Assembly (NCBI RefSeq): GCF_041021955.1
Contig: NZ_CP158375.1
Span: 1,922,001-1,986,000, forward strand
Source of the DNA: Caulobacter sp. 73W
GTDB lineage: Bacteria; Pseudomonadota; Alphaproteobacteria; Caulobacterales; Caulobacteraceae
DNA: 64,000 nt
Direction: 5' to 3'
Shown here piece by piece: positions 7,724 through 16,385 of the stretch. Numbering within the stretch: position 1 is the first letter of the stretch; each line of letters begins with the position of its first letter. Under the pieces are notes generated by a model that was not told the DNA's origin, made no database searches, and saw only the letters and a program-made list of their open reading frames with translations. The position numbers and the translations under genes were made by a program.

Positions 7724-8095
7724 CTAGTGCGCTGCCAAGAAGGCGACGCCCAACTCAGAGGCGATGAGCGCCAGCCTTCGATCATTCGACCAAAGTTGCG
7801 CGTCGGGCGTCACGAGCGCTGAAGCCAGCAGGTGAACATCAAAATATCCGACGCCTCGCCCGTGAAGCGACTTACGTTCGACAAGGTCCGTCACTTCGCT
7901 ATCGCGCGCGACAACGGCCTGGGGCAAGCGCCTCAAGGACGTCAGAACAATGTCTCTCCGGCGCAGGTTTCCAAGAGCGATTTCGCCCGAGATGAAAGGG
8001 TGACAGAGCACCTGCCGCCCCTCGAGCAGCCGAACAAGCTGGTCGTTCGGTTCGCGAAAATGCCCGACCCATACCGAAGAATCGACCAGGATCAT
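7724..8095 (-). CDS. PIN-domain toxin of a second VapBC module
   Basis: This 123-residue protein begins MILVDSSVWVGHF, a PIN-domain start with the first catalytic Asp. The Glu lies in ISGEIALGNL near residue 38, the third acidic site is YFDVHLLASA near 85, and WSNDRRL near 103 completes the pocket. Its ATG overlaps the stop of the antitoxin gene at 8092 by 4 bases. It is convergent with the first VapBC module, and only 10 bases separate its stop from the ilvA fragment. Confidence 0.88.
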   Translation of the reverse strand: MILVDSSVWVGHFREPNDQLVRLLEGRQVLCHPFISGEIALGNLRRRDIVLTSLRRLPQAVVARDSEVTDLVERKSLHGRGVGYFDVHLLASALVTPDAQLWSNDRRLALIASELGVAFLAAH

Positions 8096-8289
8096 GCGGG
8101 GAAGGAACGCCTGCGTGCGATAGGTTCAAGCCCCGGCTCTGACCCGCCCAACGCTGCAAGCCGGCGAGCGCTCTCACGTTCGATCAACGCCTTGAGGGCC
8201 TCTCGAACCAAAGCAGACTTTTCCTTTAGTCCCAGCAGAGCCTGCGCTTCAGCCAGGAGGTCGTCGTCCATGGTCAACGTAGTGCGCAC
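8092..8289 (-). CDS. VapB-type antitoxin of the second module
   Basis: The 65-residue protein starts MRTTLTMDDDLLAEAQALLG, the usual opening of ribbon-helix-helix antitoxins (DUF2191 type), in which the first strand binds DNA. The following helices (KSALVREALKALIERESA) are typical. The basic C-terminus should contact the PIN toxin encoded immediately downstream, with which the gene overlaps by 4 bases. A GGAGG lies eight bases before the ATG. Confidence 0.88.
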   Translation of the reverse strand: MRTTLTMDDDLLAEAQALLGLKEKSALVREALKALIERESARRLAALGGSEPGLEPIARRRSFPA

Positions 8290-8431
8290 GTCAGCCTCCT
8301 TCAGGCACGAATTTGTTCATCAGATGATGCCCCAGCGCGCACCAATAAGACAAGCTAACCCGCCGCCGTGATTGCGCCGGGCCTTACGCATCGTTAGGTT
8401 CCGCCCCTCTCCTCCCCAGCCGGGCAGACCC

Positions 8432-9634
8432 ATGACCCTCGACCTTGAGGCCATCCGCGCCGCCGCAGCGCGCCTGGAAGGCCACATCGAACGCACGCCC
8501 TGCCGTCACTCCAAGACGCTGTCCAAGATCACGGGCGCCGAGGTGTGGGTGAAATTCGAGAACCTGCAGTTCACCGCCGCCTACAAGGAGCGCGGCGCGC
8601 TCAACAAGCTGCTGCTGCTGTCCGAGGCCGAAAAGAAGCGCGGCGTCATTGCCGCCAGCGCCGGCAACCACGCCCAGGGCCTGGCCTATCACGCCACCCG
8701 TCTGGGCGTGCCGGTGACCATCGTCATGCCGCGCACCACGCCGTTCGTGAAGGTGCAGCATACCCGCGATTTTGGCGCCGAGGTGGTGATCGACGGCGAG
8801 ACCTATGACGACGCCAACGCCACGGCGCGCCGGCTGCAAGAAGAGCGCGGCCTGGTCTTTGTGCATCCCTTCGACGACTACGACGTCATGGCCGGCCAGG
8901 GCACCATCGCGCTCGAGATGCTCGACAAGGTTCCGGACCTGGAGATCCTGCCCGTGCCGATCGGCGGCGGCGGTCTGATCAGCGGCGTGGCCACGGCGGC
9001 CAAGGCCTTGAGCCCCGACATCCGAATCATCGGCTGCGAGCCGGCCATGTATCCGTCCTTCACCGCCCGCATGCGCGGCGTCACCGCCCAGTGCGGCGGC
9101 CAGACCATCGCCGAAGGCATCGCGGTCAAGCAGGTCGGCGAGAAGACCTATGGCCAGGTCCGCCCCCTGATCGACGACGTCCTCCTGCTTGAGGAGCCGT
9201 ACATGGAGCAGGCGGTATCGCTCTACGCCAATGTCGAGAAGACCATCGCCGAGGGCGCCGGGGCGGCCTCGCTCGCCGCCCTGCTCGCCTACCCCGAGCG
9301 CTTCCGGGGCAAAAAGTGCGGCCTGATCCTGTGCGGCGGCAACATCGACACCCGCCTGCTGGCCTCGGTCCTGACCCGCGAACTGGTGCGCGCCCAGCGC
9401 CTGGTGTCCCTTCGCATCGTCGGCGACGACCGTCCGGGCCTGCTGGCCACCGTCTCGCAGACCATCGGCGACTATGGCGCGAACATCATCGAGGTGGCCC
9501 ACAACCGCCTCGCCCTGGACGTGCCGGCCAAGGGCGCGGAGTTCGATGTGACCATCGAGACCCGCGACGCCCAGCACACCCAGGAAATCATCGACGCCCT
9601 GCGCGCCGCCGGCTATCCGCCGCGCACCGTCTAA
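8432..9634 (+). CDS. ilvA: Threonine ammonia-lyase (biosynthetic type with ACT domain)
   Basis: The 400-residue enzyme deaminates L-threonine to 2-oxobutanoate for isoleucine synthesis, using PLP. The lysine motif AAYKERGAL is near residue 50, the Gly-rich phosphate loop PIGGGGLISG near 175, and a C-terminal ACT regulatory domain from about residue 328 starts SLRIVGDDRPGLLATV. The ATG at 8432 gives the expected N-terminus MTLDLEAIRAAAARLEG; upstream in-frame codons do not look coding. A partial decayed copy lies 718 bases before it. The lipoprotein FKBP gene follows after 13 bases. Confidence 0.95.
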   Translation: MTLDLEAIRAAAARLEGHIERTPCRHSKTLSKITGAEVWVKFENLQFTAAYKERGALNKLLLLSEAEKKRGVIAASAGNHAQGLAYHATRLGVPVTIVMPRTTPFVKVQHTRDFGAEVVIDGETYDDANATARRLQEERGLVFVHPFDDYDVMAGQGTIALEMLDKVPDLEILPVPIGGGGLISGVATAAKALSPDIRIIGCEPAMYPSFTARMRGVTAQCGGQTIAEGIAVKQVGEKTYGQVRPLIDDVLLLEEPYMEQAVSLYANVEKTIAEGAGAASLAALLAYPERFRGKKCGLILCGGNIDTRLLASVLTRELVRAQRLVSLRIVGDDRPGLLATVSQTIGDYGANIIEVAHNRLALDVPAKGAEFDVTIETRDAQHTQEIIDALRAAGYPPRTV

Positions 9635-9647
9635 GAAGGCACGGATC

Positions 9648-10139
9648 ATGTTCAAGAAGATCGCCCTGGCGCTCGCCGCCACCCTCGCCCTGGTCGGCTG
9701 CGGCCCAAGCAAGGAGGCCAAGGCCAACCTCGCCGCCTCGGACGCCTTCATGGCCGAGAACGCCAAGAAGCCGGGCGTGGTCACCCTTCCCAGCGGCCTG
9801 CAGTACCAGGTCGTCCGCTCGGGCCCCGAGACCGGCGGCCACCCGACCCTCAAGGACGAGGTGAAGGTTCACTACGAAGGCAAGCTGCTGGACGGCACCG
9901 TATTCGACAGCTCCTACGAGCGCGGCGCCCCGGCGACCTTCCCGCTGGAAGGCTTGGTCCCGGCCTGGCGCGAGGCGATCCCGCTGATGCGCCCGGGCGA
10001 CGAATGGACCCTCTTCGTGCCGCCGTCGCTGGGCTACGGCGCCCAGGACAAGGGCCCGATCCCCGGCAACAGCGTGATGGTCTTCCGCATCGAGCTGATC
10101 GACTTCCTGTCGGCCGGCGGAGCCCCGGCCCAGGGCTGA
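9648..10139 (+). CDS. FKBP-type peptidyl-prolyl isomerase, lipoprotein
   Basis: This 163-residue protein has a lipoprotein signal peptide (LALVGC lipobox, Cys near residue 18), so it should be anchored in the envelope facing the periplasm. The FKBP domain spans about residues 45-152: VHYEGKLLDGTVFDSSYERG, PLEGLVPAWREAIPLM and VPPSLGYGA are characteristic. It probably speeds proline isomerisation during periplasmic protein folding. It follows ilvA by 13 bases and may be cotranscribed. Confidence 0.93.
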   Translation: MFKKIALALAATLALVGCGPSKEAKANLAASDAFMAENAKKPGVVTLPSGLQYQVVRSGPETGGHPTLKDEVKVHYEGKLLDGTVFDSSYERGAPATFPLEGLVPAWREAIPLMRPGDEWTLFVPPSLGYGAQDKGPIPGNSVMVFRIELIDFLSAGGAPAQG

Positions 10140-10248
10140 GTTCGAGAGCGCGCCCAACGCGCGTTTTCACGCAAACGTCGCGCGCGCGTCGCCCTACTGT
10201 CGCGGGCGGGACTTAGGTCCTGCCGCATTGACGAGAAGGATGCTCCAG

Positions 10249-11085
10249 ATGTCGTACGCGCGCGCCGGTCTTGGCCTGATGCTTCTGATGGCCTCCTCCG
10301 TCCTGTCGGCCGCCCACGCGGCGCCGGTCGACATGGGGCAGGCGCAGGTGGTGCGCCGTTATCCCGCGCCGGAAGCGCGCCAGGGCGTGGCGGTCGATCG
10401 CGACCACATCTACGCCGTCGCTAATTTCACGATCGCCAAGTACGACAAGAAGACGGGCGCCAAGCTGGCCGAGTGGAAGGGTGACCCCGTCCGCTACCCG
10501 CATATCAATTCGTGCACGCTCATCGCCAGGGAGCTGGTCTGCGCCAGCTCCAACTTCCCGGCGACGCCGCACTGGAGCTCTGTGGAGTTCTTCGATCCGA
10601 AGACCCTAAAACACCTGCGCACCATATCGCTGGGCCTGGGCACGGGCTCTGTCACCTGGGTCGAGCGCCGCGACGGCTTCTGGTACGCGGCCTTCGCCAA
10701 CTATGACGGCAAGGGCGGCGAGGCGCCGCGCGACCACCGCCACACGATCCTGATCAAGTTCGACGACCAGTGGCGACGCACGGAGGCCTGGAGCTTTCCG
10801 CAGACCGTGCTGGAGCGGTTCGCGCCCATGAGCTCGTCCGGCGGCGGCTTTGGGCCCGACGGCCGACTGTACATCACCGGCCACGACCACAAGGAGCTCT
10901 ACGTCCTGGATTTCCCCAAGGAGGGCGGTCCGGTCCTGGAGCATGCGGCGACCATCGGCGTCGATATCGAGGGCCAGGCCGTCGATTGGGACGAGACGGA
11001 CGCGGGGATGATCTATGGCATCAACCGCTCGACGCGCGAGATCGTAGCCCTGCGCATCCCGCCGGTCCCCGCCAAGCGGCCTTAA
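10249..11085 (+). CDS. Secreted protein, probable beta-propeller, unknown function
   Basis: An N-terminal signal peptide (GLGLMLLMASSVLSAAHA, cleavage near residue 24) directs export. The mature part of about 255 residues has repeated strand-rich blocks (YAVANFTIAKYDKKTGAKL, FEDPKTLKHLRTI-like, KELYVLDFPKEGG) as in six- or seven-bladed propellers. I recognise no catalytic motif. I chose the ATG at 10249 because AGAAGG lies nine bases before it. The gene is convergent with the DUF808 gene and their ends overlap by 4 bases. Confidence 0.7.
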   Translation: MSYARAGLGLMLLMASSVLSAAHAAPVDMGQAQVVRRYPAPEARQGVAVDRDHIYAVANFTIAKYDKKTGAKLAEWKGDPVRYPHINSCTLIARELVCASSNFPATPHWSSVEFFDPKTLKHLRTISLGLGTGSVTWVERRDGFWYAAFANYDGKGGEAPRDHRHTILIKFDDQWRRTEAWSFPQTVLERFAPMSSSGGGFGPDGRLYITGHDHKELYVLDFPKEGGPVLEHAATIGVDIEGQAVDWDETDAGMIYGINRSTREIVALRIPPVPAKRP

Positions 11086-12017
11086 GCCTTCTTGCGCTTG
11101 GGGATCAGGTGGATGATCCCGGCGATGACCGCGCCGACCACCAGGCCGAAGGCCGCGTAGGCGGCGGCCATGGCCGCCCACCCGCTGGCCGCCCCGATGC
11201 CGGGAACGGTCGCGGCGGCATGGCTGACGACCTCCACCGCGTGCTCCACGGCGGACAGGCCGAAGTGGTCGAGCCCGTGCACCACGATGCCGCCGCCCAC
11301 CCACAGCATGGCGACGGTGCCGATATAGGTCAGCGCCTTCATGATCCCCGGCATGGCCTTGACCATGCCGCGCCCCAGGGTCTTGACGCCGGCTGGCCGG
11401 CGGCGGGCCAGGTTGAGGCCGATGTCGTCCATCTTCACGATGAAGGCGACCGCGCCATAGACCACCACGGTGATCAGCAGGCCGACCACCGCCAGGGCGG
11501 CGGCCTGGATAGCCAAAGACTGGTCCGACACCTCCGAAAGCGCGATGGCCATGATCTCGGCCGACAAGATCAGGTCGGTGCGGATGGCGCCCGAGACCTT
11601 CTGGTTCTCCAGATCCTTGGCGCTCAGCGCCAAGCCTTGCGTCTCCTCATGCTCGCCATGGGGGAGCAGCTTCTCAATGATCTTCTCGGCGGCTTCGAAG
11701 CACAGATAGGCGCCCCCGCACATCAAGATTGGGGTCACCAGCCAGGGCGCGAACGCGCTGAGCAGCAGCGCCCCCGGCAACAGGAACAGCATCTTGTTGC
11801 GGATCGAGCCCAGCGCGATTTTCCAGACGATCGGCAGCTCACGGTCCGGCGTGAACCCCATGGCGTAGCCGGGGGTGACGGCGGTATCGTCGATCACCAC
11901 CCCGACGGCCTTCGACCCGGCCTTGCCGGCGGCCGCGCCGATATCGTCCACCGAGGCGGCGGCGATCTTGGCGATGCCTGCCACGTCATCCAGCAGTGCG
12001 ACTAGTCCCGAGGCCAT
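11082..12017 (-). CDS. DUF808 family inner membrane protein (YedI-like)
   Basis: The 311-residue protein starts MASGLVALLDDVAGIAKIAA, the conserved opening of the DUF808 family. It has several hydrophobic segments (about residues 70-90, 165-190, 220-245, 270-300) and the family motifs DDTAVTPGYAMGF and GGAYLCFEAAEKI. It is full length. The function of the family is unknown; a transport or membrane-integrity role has only been guessed from its topology. No operon partner is evident. Confidence 0.9.
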   Translation of the reverse strand: MASGLVALLDDVAGIAKIAAASVDDIGAAAGKAGSKAVGVVIDDTAVTPGYAMGFTPDRELPIVWKIALGSIRNKMLFLLPGALLLSAFAPWLVTPILMCGGAYLCFEAAEKIIEKLLPHGEHEETQGLALSAKDLENQKVSGAIRTDLILSAEIMAIALSEVSDQSLAIQAAALAVVGLLITVVVYGAVAFIVKMDDIGLNLARRRPAGVKTLGRGMVKAMPGIMKALTYIGTVAMLWVGGGIVVHGLDHFGLSAVEHAVEVVSHAAATVPGIGAASGWAAMAAAYAAFGLVVGAVIAGIIHLIPKRKKA

Positions 12018-12194
12018 GGGCGCTCCTAAGGTAGAGGTTGCGATCCGTTACGGCCGCGCTCGCCGAAGGTAAAGCGCCAGACGGTCGGGGAGTTTCGAAA
12101 CGCGCGGCGCTTGATGACAGCTGCGAAACGCTTGGCCGCAAATCCGCCGACATGACGCCCCGCAACTGATGCTGTCGGTCGCTATTCAGGGGCT

Positions 12195-12821
12195 ATGGAC
12201 TCAGCACTTCCTCGACGGGGAATCTTGGCCGGACTGGCGAGCGGCCTCGCGGGCCCGGGCTTGGCGCGGAGCCGGCCCACACTGACGATACTGGGCGACT
12301 CCATCACCTCAGGCTATGGCTTGCGCCCGGCCGACAGCCTGCCGCGTCAGCTTGGTCTGGCTTTGGCTCGCCGCGGCGCCGACTGGCGCGTTCATGGCGC
12401 CGGCGTCGCGGGCGACACCACCGGCCGGGCGCTACAGCGGCTGGACCGCAGTCTGGCGGCGAACACCCGTCTTTGCATCGTGGCGCTCGGCGCCAACGAT
12501 GTGCTGATCGGCGCGCCGCCCGAACAGTTCGGCGCCAACCTCACGAGCATTCTTGACCGGCTGTCGTCTCGGCGCATCCCGGTCATTTTGGCCGGACTGC
12601 GCCTGCCGCCCTATCTGGGGGCGCGTTACGCCGACGACTTCAACGCCGTTTTTGCTGACCTTGGACGCCGCGCCGGCGTGACGCTGATCCCCAATTGGCT
12701 GGAAGGCGTCGTAGGCGACCCAAGGCTCAATCAGCCCGACCGCATACACCCCAACGCCGCCGGCGTGCGGCGGATCGCCGAGCGGCTGGCCGATGCTGTC
12801 GTCAAGGTCGCACCGCGTTGA
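12195..12821 (+). CDS. GDSL/SGNH-family esterase (TesA-like arylesterase)
   Basis: This 208-residue hydrolase has all SGNH blocks: LGDSITSGYG with the nucleophile Ser near residue 37, the oxyanion Gly in GAGVAGDT, GANDVL near 98, and the catalytic DRIHPN near 180. An N-terminal hydrophobic segment with RRG suggests export, possibly by Tat. It should act in the periplasm on short acyl esters or lysophospholipids. No Shine-Dalgarno sequence is obvious before the ATG. Confidence 0.9.
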   Translation: MDSALPRRGILAGLASGLAGPGLARSRPTLTILGDSITSGYGLRPADSLPRQLGLALARRGADWRVHGAGVAGDTTGRALQRLDRSLAANTRLCIVALGANDVLIGAPPEQFGANLTSILDRLSSRRIPVILAGLRLPPYLGARYADDFNAVFADLGRRAGVTLIPNWLEGVVGDPRLNQPDRIHPNAAGVRRIAERLADAVVKVAPR

Positions 12822-12880
12822 CGGATCTAGCGCGCGGCCTACATGTTTTACTCAAGTAGAATGGGGAGCAGGAGAACATC

Positions 12881-13315
12881 ATGAAGACGACCGTTTCCGC
12901 CCTCTGCCTCGCCCTGGCGCTAAGCGCCGGCCTGACAGCCGCCGCTCAGGCCGCCCCGTCCAAGGCCACCGTCGCCCGTGAAGCCAAGGCCCAGGCCCGC
13001 CTGGCCAAGGCTCTGGAAGGCCGCACCCCGGGCGAGCCCGTCCGCTGCCTGCGCCTGACCGACATCCGATCGAGCCGGATCTATGACCGCACCGCCATCG
13101 TCTATGAGGGCCTTGGCGGCGTGCTTTACGTCAACAAGCCCCGCTCGGGCGCCCACACGCTCGACAGCAGCGACGTGCTGGTCACCCGCACCTATACCGG
13201 CGACCTGTGCAGCATCGACATCGTTCATCTGTGGGACCCGATGAGCCGCATGCAGAACGGCTTCGTCGGCCTGGGCGAGTTCGTGCCGTACAGGAAAGTG
13301 GCGCAGGCTAAGTAA
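12881..13315 (+). CDS. Small secreted protein, unknown function
   Basis: The protein has 144 residues with a clear Sec signal peptide (ALCLALALSAGLTAAAQA, cleavage near residue 25). The mature part is about 120 residues with two cysteines (VRCLRL and DLCSID) that could form a disulfide. The start has AGGAG eight bases upstream. It lies between the esterase and, on the other strand, a small membrane gene. I recognise no family, though similar short exported proteins are common in Caulobacter and Brevundimonas. Confidence 0.75.
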   Translation: MKTTVSALCLALALSAGLTAAAQAAPSKATVAREAKAQARLAKALEGRTPGEPVRCLRLTDIRSSRIYDRTAIVYEGLGGVLYVNKPRSGAHTLDSSDVLVTRTYTGDLCSIDIVHLWDPMSRMQNGFVGLGEFVPYRKVAQAK

Positions 13316-13326
13316 GATTCATCGTC

Positions 13327-13512
13327 TCAACGCTTCAGGTTGTCTTCCGGAGGCCTCGGCCGCGTCTCAACGCGTTCCATCAGCTCGTCCATCAAGCTGA
13401 CGCGCGGGCGAAAGCCTCGCCGCCTCAGCCACGGAGCAATCTTCCACGCCGCGATGAAGAATCCGATCAGGACGATCGCTGCGAAGGCGTTAGCGAAGGG
13501 AGAATGGTTCAC
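13327..13512 (-). CDS. Small single-pass membrane protein downstream of purU
   Basis: From a GTG at 13512, two bases past the purU stop, a 61-residue product reads NHSPFANAFAAIVLIGFFIA with one transmembrane helix near residues 8-25. A basic stretch (RRRGFRPR) and an acidic, proline-rich tail follow. No clear Shine-Dalgarno sequence is visible, so expression would depend on coupling to purU. I recognise no family. The hydrophobic-then-basic layout supports a real gene. Confidence 0.5.
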   Translation of the reverse strand: MNHSPFANAFAAIVLIGFFIAAWKIAPWLRRRGFRPRVSLMDELMERVETRPRPPEDNLKR

Positions 13513-13514
13513 GG

Positions 13515-14357
13515 TCAGTCGGTGAAGACGACCGTCTTCTTGCCATTCAGCAGCACCCGGTCTTCCAGCCGCCAGCGCAGGGCGCGGGCCAGGACGCGGC
13601 GTTCGATGTCGCGGCCCTTGCGGACTAGGTCTTCGGGCGTGTCGCGGTGGCTGATGCGCTCCACGTCCTGCTCGATGATCGGGCCTTCGTCGAGGTCGGC
13701 GGTGACGTAGTGGGCGCTTGCCCCGATCACCTTCACCCCCCGCTCGTGCGCCTGGTGATAGGGCTTGGCGCCCTTGAACCCCGGCAGGAACGAGTGGTGG
13801 ATGTTGATGCAGCGGCCTTCCAGCTTGGCGGCCAGGCCGTCGGACAGCACCTGCATGTAGCGGGCGAGGACGACGATGTCGGTCTTGGTGTCCTTGATCA
13901 GCTTCCAAAGCTCGGCTTCCTGCTCGAGCTTGGTGGCCTTGCTTACCGGCAGATGGTGGAAGGGCAGGCCGTCCAGGTCCACGTGCGGATAGATGTCGCG
14001 CGGGTGGTTGGAGACCACCGCCGAGATATCCATCGGCAGCTCCTCGATCCGCCAGCGATAGAGCAGGTCGGCCAGGCAGTGATCCGACTTGGACGCCAGG
14101 ATCATCACCCGATACCGGTCAGTGCGGTCGCGCAGGGTCCAGGTCATGGACAGCTGACCGGCCAGGGCCCCGAACTCGTCGCGCAGGGTCTGGGGATCGG
14201 CGCCCTCGGCGTCGAACACCACCCGCATGAAGAAGACGCCGGTCTCCTGGTCGTCGAATTGCTGAGCGTCAAGGATGTTGCAGCCGCGCTCGAACAGGAA
14301 GGTGGAGACGCGTGAGACGATGCCGCGCTGGTCGGGACAAGAGAGGGTCAGGATCAT
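13515..14357 (-). CDS. purU: Formyltetrahydrofolate deformylase
   Basis: PurU hydrolyses 10-formyl-THF to formate and THF, balancing one-carbon pools. The 280-residue protein has an N-terminal ACT domain ([17 protein letters not shown], residues 5-80) and a formyltransferase-fold hydrolase domain from about residue 85, with the [19 protein letters not shown] motif near 225 and the catalytic Asp in [11 protein letters not shown] near 258. A small membrane-protein gene follows two bases after its stop. Confidence 0.95.
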   Translation of the reverse strand: MILTLSCPDQRGIVSRVSTFLFERGCNILDAQQFDDQETGVFFMRVVFDAEGADPQTLRDEFGALAGQLSMTWTLRDRTDRYRVMILASKSDHCLADLLYRWRIEELPMDISAVVSNHPRDIYPHVDLDGLPFHHLPVSKATKLEQEAELWKLIKDTKTDIVVLARYMQVLSDGLAAKLEGRCINIHHSFLPGFKGAKPYHQAHERGVKVIGASAHYVTADLDEGPIIEQDVERISHRDTPEDLVRKGRDIERRVLARALRWRLEDRVLLNGKKTVVFTD

Positions 14358-14511
14358 GGTCCGCGCTCTTTAGCTTCGCTGGCCCGGCTTTTCCACAGGA
14401 TGAGCGCTATCGAGGCTTTTAGCGGGGCTATGGCCGGGCATTTGGCGATTGTCACGTTTCATCACGCAGCAGGCCTTGGGTCGGGCGGCCCTGGTCCCTT
14501 AAGCTGCCGTC

Positions 14512-15690
14512 ATGTCGTCCGCCGAAGTTCTTGCTCCCCGCGCCATCGACCTGCTCGCCAGGCTGATCGCCTTCGACACCACCTCGCGCCTGTCCAACCT
14601 TGTCCTGATCGAGTGGGTGGAGGCCTACCTCTCCGGGCTGGGCGTCAGCGCCCGGCGAGTGCCGAACGCCGAAGGGACCAAGACCAACCTGATGGCCACC
14701 CTCGGTCCCGACATCGAGGGCGGCGTGATCCTGTCGGGCCATACCGACGTAGTGCCCGTTGACGGCCAGCCCTGGTCCACCGATCCCTTCGTCCTTACCG
14801 AGAAGGACGGCCGCCTCTATGGCCGGGGGACCTGCGACATGAAGGGGTTCCTGGCCCTGGCCCTGGCCGCCGCACCGGACCTGGCCGCGAGGCGACTGAA
14901 GCGGCCGGTGCATCTGGCCTTCTCCTATGACGAGGAGGTGGGCTGCCTGGGCGCGCCGGACATGATCGCCGCCTTCGCCGCCGAGGTCCCCAAAGCCGCC
15001 GCCGTGATCGTGGGCGAACCCACGCTCATGCAGGCGGTCAGCGGCCACAAAGGCATCTCCACCTTCAAGGTCACCGTCACCGGCCGCGAGGCCCATTCGA
15101 GCATGACCCACCTGGGCGTCTCGGCGAACATGGTGGCGATCCGGCTGATGAGCCACCTGTCGGAGCTGGCGCAGACCCTGGCCAGGGAGGTGGACCCCGC
15201 CTCGCTGTTCACCCCGTCCTGGCCCACCCTGACCATCGGCCAGGTGAACGGCGGTACGGCGGTGAACATTCTGGCCCGCCAGTGCGTGTTCTTCTTCGAC
15301 CTGCGCTGCCCGCCCGGCCGCGATCCGCAGGCGATACTGACCGACTTCTTCGCCCTCGCCGAGCAGTTGGACGCCGAGGTGAAGGCCAAGGCCCCGGAGG
15401 GCGGGGTCAAGGTCGAGGTCCGCTCCTCGACCCCCGCCTTCGCGCCCGAGACGGAAGGGGCGGCCGAGGCCCTGGCCCGACGCCTGGCCGGCGACAACGG
15501 CCCGCCGCGCGTGGCCGCCTACGCCGCCGAGGCGGGACAGTTCCAGGGCGCCGGCTTCTCGACCGTGATCTGCGGCCCAGGCTCCATCGATCAGGCGCAC
15601 CAGCCCGACGAGTATGTGGAGATCAGTCAGATGGAGCGCGGCGCCGCCTTCATGGCGCGGTTGATCTCGGAGATGACGGCCAAGCCCTAG
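14512..15690 (+). CDS. argE: Acetylornithine deacetylase (ArgE/M20 family)
   Basis: This 392-residue M20 metallopeptidase-family enzyme probably removes acetate from N-acetylornithine in arginine synthesis. Metal ligands and catalytic residues are in place: SGHTDVVPVD near residue 80, YGRGTCDMKG near 105, SYDEEVGCLG near 145, and a late DQAHQPDEYVE near 365. The dimerisation domain covers about residues 180-290. Succinyl-diaminopimelate desuccinylase is a close relative, so the exact substrate is inferred. Its stop overlaps that of the BLUF gene on the other strand. Confidence 0.88.
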   Translation: MSSAEVLAPRAIDLLARLIAFDTTSRLSNLVLIEWVEAYLSGLGVSARRVPNAEGTKTNLMATLGPDIEGGVILSGHTDVVPVDGQPWSTDPFVLTEKDGRLYGRGTCDMKGFLALALAAAPDLAARRLKRPVHLAFSYDEEVGCLGAPDMIAAFAAEVPKAAAVIVGEPTLMQAVSGHKGISTFKVTVTGREAHSSMTHLGVSANMVAIRLMSHLSELAQTLAREVDPASLFTPSWPTLTIGQVNGGTAVNILARQCVFFFDLRCPPGRDPQAILTDFFALAEQLDAEVKAKAPEGGVKVEVRSSTPAFAPETEGAAEALARRLAGDNGPPRVAAYAAEAGQFQGAGFSTVICGPGSIDQAHQPDEYVEISQMERGAAFMARLISEMTAKP

Positions 15691-16097
15691 CGCAACCAGC
15701 GCCGAAAGCTGTCGAGCACGACCTCCAGACGAGCAGATTCCGGCCCCGGGGTGATCTCCACCTCGCGCAGCCCCTGGCGGAAGGCCTGCTGGGCGTCGTC
15801 CAACCGGTCTGCATCGACCAGCGCCATCGACCAGTTGGAGAAGGCGCGCGACTGGGCGGGTTCATCAAGCACGCGCACCAGATCCTTGTGACGCCGGTCG
15901 CGGGCGATTTGCGCATACAGCGCCTCGACCGCGCCGGGCGGGCCTTCCAGGAATTGCAGGAAGCTTCCGTCGTAGTGACAAAGGAGCCCCGTGATATCCA
16001 GGCGTGCGTTGTTGGACCGGGCCGAGGCCAGGATCGTGGATAACTGATCGGGTTCGGCCCTGGCCGTCGACGAGCTGAAGTAGGCGATCCGCTGCAT
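15687..16097 (-). CDS. BLUF-domain blue-light sensor protein
   Basis: The 136-residue protein is essentially a lone BLUF domain, which binds FAD and signals blue light. The key residues are visible: Tyr in RIAYFSS near residue 5, Asn in SNNARLDITGLL near 31, Gln in GSFLQFLEGP near 48, and the Trp/Met pair in NWSMAL near 91. The start at 16097 fits the domain boundary; an in-frame upstream ATG at 16244 would add 49 residues unlike BLUF. There is no attached output domain, so it must act through a partner, which is not visible next door. Confidence 0.9.
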   Translation of the reverse strand: MQRIAYFSSSTARAEPDQLSTILASARSNNARLDITGLLCHYDGSFLQFLEGPPGAVEALYAQIARDRRHKDLVRVLDEPAQSRAFSNWSMALVDADRLDDAQQAFRQGLREVEITPGPESARLEVVLDSFRRWLR

Positions 16098-16385
16098 TCG
16101 TCGTCCCGGCAAAAACGCACCTTGTCGCCAAAAAACCTTAACAAAAGTGATGAGCGTACCGCGGCGTCCAAACCCGCAAACCCAAACGGCGTAACGGAAA
16201 ACCGCACGCTCTGATTCAATGCGGAGCCCCTTGCAACCCCTCATTGATTAAGGCGTTATTTGGACAGGTTCGGAGCGATGCGGGTTCGATCCCCGCCGGC
16301 GAGAACGGTGCGAGTGATCGTGGCCAGATCCTGAGCGCCAGCCGTAGCTTAAACGGGGACTAGAGCACTCCGAGCCAGCTTCCCC

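Noticed and set aside
7541-7767. Open frame running through the ilvA fragment
   Set aside because: It is a decayed copy without start signals and without the PLP lysine; listed as a gene remnant instead of a CDS.
8384-9853. Minus-strand frame of about 490 codons opposite ilvA
   Set aside because: Shadow frame; the plus strand has all threonine dehydratase motifs.
16289-16310. T-arm-like sequence GCGGGTTCGATCCCCGC, as in a tRNA
   Set aside because: The 5-bp stem and 7-base loop fit a T-arm, but no acceptor, anticodon arm or CCA end fits around it. It is at most a tRNA relic; chance is possible in such GC-rich DNA.
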